Below, in pieces: positions 58,036 through 64,000 of a stretch of DNA of 64,000 nt. A program made the translations under genes and the position numbers. The stretch's first letter is position 1. The number at the start of each line of letters is the position of its first letter. This DNA is from Sipunculus nudus (Eukaryota > Annelida > Sipuncula > Golfingiida > Sipunculidae), in contig CM049309.1 of assembly GCA_026874595.1 (NCBI GenBank), forward strand, positions 72,276,926 to 72,340,925. The letters are read 5' to 3'. The notes beneath the pieces were generated by a model. That model ran no database searches. It saw nothing but the letters and a program-made list of their open reading frames with translations, and was not told where the DNA came from.

Positions 58036-58185
58036 TTATGACGTCATCCACAGTTTATGCTGAAGACGCAGGCGTGTGTTTAGTGCTTCCTGTGTATTAC
58101 TTTTAGTAAGTAACTGAAGTCCTGTCAACAGCTCAATATCTCTAATCCTTGCTGAGTTGTCCTCCAGGTATAGATCCATGTGTTC
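58036..58185 (-). CDS. ENPP last exon: C terminus
   Basis: 49 codons plus TAA (58038-58036), phase 0. Acceptor AATTGCTACAG. It encodes [20 protein letters not shown] then [20 protein letters not shown] and [11 protein letters not shown]+RDIE.LTGL is the ENPP C-terminal helix signature. The protein ends shortly after it, as in other ENPPs. Confidence 0.93.
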   Translation of the reverse strand, partial: EHMDLYLEDNSARIRDIELLTGLQLLTKSNTQEALNTRLRLQHKLWMTS

Positions 58186-61100
58186 CTGTAGCAATTAAAG
58201 CAAACATTTATATGTATTTGTGTATTATAAATTTTATATATGTATGCACAGGTTCAGCCTGAAATGCAATGCATTTTGACAGTGCGTTTAGACGACAGTT
58301 CTACGACCAGGGGAGGATTTAGAGGAGGCGATGGGGGGGGGGGGGGGGCGCCCCCCCCCCTTTTTTACCAAAAACTCTGGGAAATAGAATAATATACACT
58401 TAACACTGAAAAGCAACGCCGGATCCTCCGTCTCACACCGTGTTTTTCCCTATACTTCTGAATGCAGATTTATAAATAAAGTCTGCTAGCACTGTTTCCC
58501 TTTGCCGGGGTGTTCGTTGTATTTTTACGCATAATTTCTTTATTTGCGAACAGTAAATCTGTACAGAAAGGGAAACAAGAGCACCGCAAAAGGTGCATAA
58601 AACGCCCGTTGCATACCTGGTGACCTCTGACCTCATTAAATATGCGTGAATTTGCGAAGAATGTAATTCAGGCGAGGAACTGTATTGGTAAATTCTCACT
58701 ATGCATGAGTTATATGAATATCAATAAGATTTTTTGTAAGTCAGGGTACTGCAACCAAAGTGTGGTGACCTCTGACCTAATTGAAAATGCTTGTTTTTGT
58801 TTGCTGAAAATAGAACTTAGGTGAGATATTATATCGAATAATATTTCTGTTGCGTTTTATCAAAATCCATTATACCAAAATCCATATACCTTGTACGCTA
58901 TCGCGGCGACACCACGAGTTGGCCTGTACAAAACAGCCTAGTGACCTCTATAACCTCACTAAATATGTGTGGATTTTGCTGAGAATTAAATTGAGGTGAG
59001 AAACTCTGTTGGTAAATATGTATAATGAGTTTCATGAAAATCCATTGGATTTTTGGTAAGTCACCAAAGTGCCGTGACATTTGAACTCGTTAAGTATGCG
59101 TGGATATTGCTGGACTGGTACCCCGCTCTATTATGGCACCGCTGCTCTAGGCCAATCATAGAGACGGGCGTACAACGCCATCTTAATTACTCCCGGCAGA
59201 CTGGTTCCAACTCCAGTATGTATTACATATGATAAAAATAAGCATTTCGTTTGCTCAGAGGAGTTGTCAAAAGTTTGCTGTACATTTCATGTGACATTCA
59301 TGATTATATTAATAGATATTGATAATAAATCCATGCCACGTACAGTGGAATATCAAAGATTCAGTATATCGTGTCATCTAAACATCCATCAGTTAATTTT
59401 TGTGCAACAAATCATTTTCAATATTTGGAAACTTTAAATAACTAAGGAAAGTAATTTTATAAGAAAACTTCAAGGATAACCGGCCAGGATCGCGTGAACG
59501 TGCATGACAATCGGTATGAGCGTGCAGACTGGAGTTGGAACCAGTCTACAGGTAAGTAAGGAGTTGCAACTGGGAGTACTTAAGATGGCGTTGTACGCCT
59601 GTCTCTATGTTTGGCTGAGAGCCATAATAGAGCAGGGTACCAGTCTAGGATATTGCTGGAATCGAACTTAGGTGAGATATTTTATTGATTAACATTTCTA
59701 TTGAGTTTTATCAAAATCCATTAGATTCCTCTTAAGTTATCGGGGCGACACCACAAAGTAGCCTAGTGACCTCTGACCTTGTTAAATGCTTGGATCAAAC
59801 TCAGGCAAGATCAGGGGCGGATACAGGATTTAAGAAAGGGGAGGGGGGGTCAGGAGGACTAAGGAAACACCTAAAAAAAGGTCCCGAGGTCCAGAAAGGG
59901 GGGGGGGGGGGAGGTCCAGGCCCCAAAATTTTGTTTGAAACAAAGGTCGGGGTACGGTCTACGGACCCCCTGCCCCTCCCCTTATCCGCTTCTGGAGATA
60001 ATCTTTTGGCAACTAGTTATGGTGAATTTCGTGAAAATCCATCAAAGCCCCGGTAAGTTATCGCGGCGACAATAAAAGTTAACGGACGAACGGACGGTGA
60101 GTATATCATAATACCTGCCGTCATAGACGGGCGTATAAAAACGAAATGAAAGTATTAATCACTCATGAACCTGATTGAATATGGCACGTCAACAGTACCT
60201 CACTTCGTTCCGTCTCCATAGAAACCTACCTGCATACAGTTGAGCGTCCTGTCAATGTTAGGTAAGATAAAGGCCTGCACGTCGTAGTCTGATTTTGATT
60301 CACAGTCTGTTTTGCTGCACTTCAGAATGATGAGAAAATAGTGTGACGGGACATATACCGTGTTGTTCTGCTGCAATCTGAAAATGATACCACGTGTACG
60401 TGAAAAAAAAAAGAAATTTATGTTAGAATATTTTTAAATTTTATGTATAAATAAAGCTCTTTATTTGTCCGAAGCTAACGCTTAAGTTTTTGTCATGTAA
60501 CAAATATGCGAACGGGCATTTGATCTACAGTGTTATCATTAAAACTATCATGCGCACGTATAATAGTATTCCAGTATTGTCAACATTAAAACGAGATCTT
60601 CATAATTGACAAGGAGCACTTTGTGAGATATTCCTTGCAGTCGGATATCTTTATATTTTATATATATATCCTTCTTGCCTGGTTAATATACTAAAATACT
60701 AATGAAAACACGCATTTTCAAATACTAAGAACAGAACAATTATATGTAAAGAATACAGAAGGAGAATGATTGTCATATGTACATAACTATATACAGCAGG
60801 CCGGCCAAAGGTAAATGACTGAAAAAAAAGAGTAAGTGCTCCGGACCGGAAAAAAGAGTAGAATTCTTTGAAATAAAGAGTGAAAAAAGAGTAAAATTAG
60901 CATCAATTCCCCATATTTTATCACAGACTGAATAAAGATGGGCTTTGCATACAAAATTGTGTATATATATTGAAGCATATCGTTCCTAGAAACATACATG
61001 GCGCACATCCCCCTGCATGAAGATAAGGCATTTTTCCGTATGTTGTGACACTTGCTGGATATTTGCACACAAAAAATTGCGAAATGTCCAATTCTTGTTC

Positions 61101-63710
61101 AAACTTGACTGTTAAAGCAGGAGAAAAATATTATTTATCGGAATTCTCTTACAAAAAAAGAGGAAAAAAGAGTGAGGGTGAGAAAAAAGAGTAATAAGCG
61201 TCATTTTCAGGAAATCCTCAAAAAAAGAGTGACTCTTAAAAAAAGAGTGATTTGGGCAGACCTGTACAGAATCAAACCGGGAAGAGGCGAATGCTGACTA
61301 TTACAAATCTCCACCAGAGGTCGCTTCAATACATGCTTTTCGTCGCACTGCGCAGAATCGGACTCACAAATTACGACTATGCTGGTTAGGGTTTGTTATT
61401 TTCGACATCTGAGGCCCTCAATACACTGGGGTTTATACATACACAAATTGTGGAGGTATAATCGTAGTGAAGAAGAAAATGTAGTCCATTTAAAATCGTT
61501 GGATATGAAGAGTTTCAAGGCAAATTATATAAACATGACAAATTTTGTGGTAAAGACTTCACAGAATAAGTGATATTTTGTAAGCATACACATGAGAAAC
61601 GTAAAAAGAAGGTGTTTCCTTGATATGTTACAAATTTTGGTTTTATAGTCTGACAGTTTAGACAAGTAATCCCGGCCGTCCCCCCCCCCCCCCCCCCCCC
61701 CCCCCGTGTTTAAGTAGGAAAGTTTCCTATTGAGGAGAAACATCCTCTTGCGGAAGAGACTTTCGTTGGCAAAGTGACCACGGTGACGACTGTAACGATA
61801 AATATCTGCTAACAAAACGTGTCATAAGGGCCTCTTCGTGAACTTCCCATGCACAAGCCATATATATTTAGTCTGAAGGCATTTACTTTATCGTAGTCTT
61901 ATAAATACCACGCGTCCTACCTCTCCAGTAGGCTGACTGGATCCCAGTGACCGTCGTAGTCGTAATCAAAGGCTGGACCAGCGATAACATGGACACGGTC
62001 GTACCGCTCTGCGTACATGCGGACTTTGGCCATGGCATGCTCCAAGATTACTGAAGAAAAACATTTATAGTTTTCGTGAATTTCTGGTTTTCCACAAATC
62101 CAGAAACTCACGAAAAGTTTTCCTTTGATTTTCCAAAACATACACGCCTGTTTTATTTTAGTTTAGAGCGCAACACCGATAATTGTAACATTAAAGAAAA
62201 TGTCGACCTATAAATCTATTATAATTACAGTTTAACCTATCTGAAAGATCCTCTGTCTAATAAGACCACCTGTGAATTAAGATCACTCATGGCCACTCTG
62301 GTCTTATTACACAGGTTTCATTGCAGTCTGCAGCTTTAAGTGAGTAAACGTCCTCTCACCTGATCCCTTGTACACAGGGACGGAGTTAGTAAGCACCAAG
62401 GTGTCATGGACGCTGTCGTTTGATGTGCTAAATTCTGGCGGGAACAACTGTATCTGTGTTATATTTTTACCATCCATTGATCGATAGTTTTGACAAGTTT
62501 GCTGTGAGCTACTGTTTACCCTCGGGTCAGTTCGTAAACAGTTTGGGATATCCACTCTCTGGATCTGAAAAAGGTTATCTTGGAATTCAATTAATATATA
62601 TTAATAGCCAATACTAACATGCATACATATACTAAACAGTCCATTCAAACACGAGATGAAATTTTATAGGAAAACGTGTGGCGATTATTATTGAAAGAAA
62701 AAAAATAAAATGTACATTACAGTATGAAGATTTCGTTGAGCCTTTAGGAAAAAGCAAAGCAGACGATAACAAGAAACTTACTTAATTTATACAACTGAAA
62801 AGAAATGTGACTTTTATACAGACACTAATAGAAAGTTAAATAATTTTATGCACTTATTTACAAGCACACCTCAGTCTTGTTCAATGTGTATGCTGACCAT
62901 AGCGCCATCTTGCGGTCGTGGCTGTAAGCACTGATGAAGTCCTCGTGGTATAACAGACACACACTGTCGTTGTTCTGTAGAGTAGGTTGCCCGTGTGGAA
63001 GGTGTTTTGTCATTGCCTGGTTGTTCTGGCTCTGGGTCCTGTTCAATCTTCTGTCAACCTCAACGGTGTTGTTCTGTGAATCCAACATATTTGTGATTTA
63101 AAACAAATCGGGGTTTGATCTAGGATTTCTTTTAAAAATGAGTGGACGTTTCTAAGGTTCAACAAACCTATTTAAAAGGACATTTTTGATTAAAGTCAAA
63201 TAATAAAATTACAGGTGGTTTACTAAATTAACAGTATCACTGAAATGAATATACTTTTTTATGCTGGATTAATAAAAATCTTCATTCAAGGTTTGCAAGG
63301 GGGTTGATCCGGCCATGAAAATAACTTTTGGAAGTGATAATATCTGATAATGTTCATCATGTTTGTAACATTTTACCAATTTTCATATCAGTGAAACATT
63401 AAAAATAAAAGTTTATTTGAAAATGCCCATCAGCATTTGTATTAAATCAGATGTGCGACTGATCAGTGAGTTAAGTTATTTTGGTATATTGCATACTAGT
63501 AATCCCTGATAAATATTTACAAAAACTTTTCTACCATGTTATTTACCTGATCACATGAGCAGGTGTCGTCTGCTGTGGTGGGCTCCTGGTAAGGGCACGT
63601 GGTATATCTGTTAACAGTATCCAAAGGCGGCAACGGTACGGAGGTGTTTAGAATAGGGTAGAGGGCGCCCTCGGTGCCGTTGTTGGGGACAGCTTCCACA
63701 TCGAGAACAC
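58036..63710 (-). CDS. ENPP-family gene, 3' part (6 last coding exons; 5'-partial)
   Basis: Join of 63710-63547, 63073-62870, 62564-62360, 62050-61921, 60377-60230 and 58185-58036 (- strand), all in phase: about 332 residues plus stop. It is the nuclease-like C-terminal domain of ectonucleotide pyrophosphatase/phosphodiesterases (ENPP1-3 type). Family marks in order are [55 protein letters not shown], the Ca2+-binding loop [29 protein letters not shown] and [12 protein letters not shown]. In this family the domain is catalytically inactive and braces the phosphodiesterase domain. ENPPs act outside the cell or in the lumen; many N-x-S/T sites and Cys here fit that. The catalytic domain is to the right of the window, so ENPP1, 2 or 3-like substrate preference cannot be told. 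Confidence 0.93.
58312..58375 (+). repeat. Remnant of a CAGGGGCGGAT-type MITE with G and C runs
   Basis: CAGGGGAGGATTTAGAGG is followed by a run of G and then GCG plus a run of C. It is one terminus only. Confidence 0.4.
59115..59647 (+). mobile_element. Long-TIR MITE nested in the tandem element
   Basis: The left end CTGGTACCCCGCTCTATTAT and right end ATAATAGAGCAGGGTACCAG are inverted, and similarity continues about 110 bp inward (GCGTACAACGCCATCTTAA / TTAAGATGGCGTTGTACGC; GACTGGTTCCAACTCCAGT / ACTGGAGTTGGAACCAGTC). It is about 533 bp and non-coding. The direct repeat GGATATTGCTGGA flanks it at 59102-59114 and 59648-59660, a target duplication of 11-13 bp within a host repeat unit. Confidence 0.75.
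59812..59994 (+). mobile_element. CAGGGGCGGATACAGG MITE nested in the tandem element
   Basis: The left end CAGGGGCGGATACAGG and right end CTTATCCGCTTCTG are imperfect inverses; it is 183 bp, G/C-run-rich and non-coding. It interrupts a unit that in its neighbours reads ACTTAGGTGAGATATT. Flanks share AGAT only, so the target duplication is unclear. It is the same family as 56593-56773. Confidence 0.6.
60230..60377 (-). CDS. ENPP exon: nuclease-like domain, VPSHYF segment
   Basis: 148 nt (1 + 49 codons). Acceptor CATTTTCAG, donor CAG|GTAGGT. The first base completes an Arg codon. It encodes [40 protein letters not shown] and [11 protein letters not shown](S/T)HYF and the C..C / FILP pattern are ENPP nuclease-like signatures. 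Confidence 0.93.
60788..61265. mobile_element. Unidentified element with repeated AAAAAAGAGT motif
   Basis: The motif AAAAAAGAGT(A/G) occurs about nine times near 60822, 60850, 60885, 61156-61200 and 61223-61250, clustered toward both ends of the segment. The left edge TACAGCAGGCCGGCCAAA and the inverse of the right edge (TACAGGTCTGCCCAAA) are similar, suggesting terminal inverted repeats with a TACAG start. It has no coding sequence. Superfamily unknown. Confidence 0.4.
61680..61705 (+). repeat. Poly-C run (26 C)
   Basis: A homopolymer in an ENPP intron; its length may be uncertain in the assembly. Confidence 0.95.
61921..62050 (-). CDS. ENPP exon: calcium-binding DYDYDG loop
   Basis: 130 nt (2 + 42 codons + 2). 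Acceptor TTTTTCTTCAG, donor AG|GTAGGA. It encodes (V)[37 protein letters not shown] and VSLLE(R). D-x-D-x-D-G-x-x-D is the EF-hand-like Ca2+ loop of the ENPP nuclease-like domain, with all acidic positions kept. Confidence 0.95.
62226..62325 (+). mobile_element. Small pogo-like MITE in an ENPP intron
   Basis: The left end TACAGTTTAACCTATCTGAA and the inverse of the right end (TGCAATGAAACCTGTGTAAT) correspond, and CTAATAAGACCA / TGGTCTTATTA pair inside. It is about 100 bp. Confidence 0.45.
62360..62564 (-). CDS. ENPP exon: [10 protein letters not shown] to VPVYKGS
   Basis: 205 nt (68 codons + 1). Acceptor CCTTTTTCAG, donor TCAG|GTGAGA. It encodes [60 protein letters not shown] and [16 protein letters not shown] and the TN.VP.Y segment match ENPP1-3. 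Confidence 0.93.
62870..63073 (-). CDS. ENPP exon: LPHGQP to SAYTLNKTE
   Basis: 68 codons, phase 0. Acceptor TTGGATTCACAG, donor GAG|GTGTGC. It encodes [60 protein letters not shown] and [10 protein letters not shown](Y/H)G+P, L.H.DF.SGYS and PLW.SYT are hallmarks of the start of the ENPP nuclease-like domain. Confidence 0.94.
63547..63710 (-). CDS. ENPP exon: end of phosphodiesterase domain / linker (PNNGT)
   Basis: The donor CAG|GTAAAT is clear. The acceptor is taken as TTTCGCGAAG at about 63711, giving 2 bases plus 54 codons: [40 protein letters not shown] and [14 protein letters not shown]. (A)PNNG(T/S).G.L..LL is the conserved end of the ENPP catalytic domain. The acceptor lies directly beside a long (TA)n array, so its exact position is less sure than the others. 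Confidence 0.85.
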
Positions 63711-63725
63711 CTTCGCGAAAGGAAC

Positions 63726-63814
<89 letters not shown>

Positions 63815-64000
63815 CCTGGAAATTATCAGGGCGCGAGAACAAGAAGACGAAGAATCTTTGAATTTAAACCATAACCTAAATTGTATAAATTCAATGTGAA
63901 AATAAGGTTCTGACATTATTTTATCAATATAACTTTGTTTAAAGTATCTGTTAAGCAAGAATTCCCTACCTCCACGGTAAATAATGATGGTTACCTATAT
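63711..64000 (-). other. ENPP intron with (TA)n array, up to window edge
   Basis: Mostly the TA array and AT-rich sequence. On the - strand ACCGTGGAG|GTAGGG near 63971 could be the end of a further exon (frame TVE or YRG), but the remaining 30 bases are too few to judge. Confidence 0.4.
63728..63811 (+). repeat. (TA)n microsatellite, about 42 units, next to a splice acceptor
   Basis: A pure TA array of about 84 bases ending 17 bases from the proposed acceptor of the ENPP exon at 63710. Confidence 0.95.

Larger units (their letters stand above)
58574..60139 (-). mobile_element. Helentron/HINE-like element (reverse orientation) with two nested MITEs
   Basis: Read on the - strand: ACGCCCGT (60134-60127), CACCGTCCGTTCGTCCGTTA microsatellite, a core of tandem units (GTGACCTCTGACCT..TTAAATATGCGTG..GAGGTGAGAAACTC..TTTCATGAAAATCCAT..TATCGCGGCGAC), ACGGGCGT (58609-58602), the hairpin GCACC-TTTTGC-GGTGC (58596-58581), then TCTTGTT (58580-58574). 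ACGCCCGT and ACGGGCGT are perfect inverses (8 bp). MITEs at 59115-59647 and 59812-59994 split its units. Confidence 0.65.
58186..60229 (-). other. ENPP last intron, filled by nested repeats
   Basis: Donor GTAGGT, acceptor TGCTACAG. About three quarters of it is the element at 58574-60139 with two MITEs inside. A CAGGGGAGGATTTAG remnant with a G/C run lies at 58312-58375. Confidence 0.7.
60378..61920 (-). other. ENPP intron between the DYDYDG and VPSHYF exons
   Basis: Donor GTAGGA (61920-61915), acceptor TTTTCAG at 60378-60384. It holds the AAAAAAGAGT-rich element at 60788-61265 and a 26-C run. No exon needed or seen. Confidence 0.65.

Noticed and set aside
63961-64000. Further ENPP exon ending ACCGTGGAG|GTAGGG on the - strand
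   Set aside because: Only about 30 bases remain in the window and the residues do not clearly match the family; left as a possibility.

Overview
This is a eukaryotic, AT-rich, intron-rich and repeat-laden window. Split coding exons with GT..AG borders, introns of 1-15 kb and many (GTCCG)n/tandem-repeat elements suggest a lophotrochozoan, most likely a bivalve or other mollusc (inference; no species marker is visible). Coding sequence is only a few percent of the window.

Three genes can be supported. (1) Rab27 on the + strand: three exons at 556-641, 15240-15467 and 28403-28586. The first coding exon(s), with the P-loop and switch I, lie to the left of the window. (2) NSMCE1 on the - strand: seven coding exons between 53984 and 45541 join in phase into a complete 271-residue protein with a C-terminal RING-like domain. 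(3) An ENPP-family gene (ectonucleotide pyrophosphatase/phosphodiesterase) on the - strand: the last six coding exons, between 63710 and 58036, encode the nuclease-like C-terminal domain. Its catalytic part lies to the right of the window. Rab27 and NSMCE1 are convergent with about 17 kb between their stop codons. NSMCE1 and ENPP run in the same direction. The three products (vesicle traffic, SMC5/6 DNA repair, extracellular nucleotide or phospholipid hydrolysis) share no obvious pathway, and no operon-like logic applies.

Region by region: 1-28.6 kb is Rab27, whose two large introns are mostly interspersed repeats. 28.6-45.5 kb is 3' flank and intergenic DNA with four long (AT)n arrays, a PIF/Harbinger-like MITE, a dead non-LTR retrotransposon reverse transcriptase, and a 155-bp tandem array. 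45.5-54 kb is NSMCE1. 54-58 kb is intergenic. 58-64 kb is the 3' part of ENPP, whose last intron holds a nested stack of elements.

The most interesting non-genic signal is a shared architecture in at least five, probably seven, elements: a short subterminal inverted repeat, often a GTCC-type microsatellite, a core of 120-290-bp tandem repeats, the second inverted repeat, a hairpin, and an end of the form C(T/A)(T/A)GTT or close to it. This is how non-autonomous Helentron/HINE rolling-circle elements are built. Several tandem cores carry consensus nuclear-receptor binding motifs (DR1, DR2, palindromic ERE, extended TCAAGGTCA half-sites). Whether these are functional cannot be judged from sequence alone.
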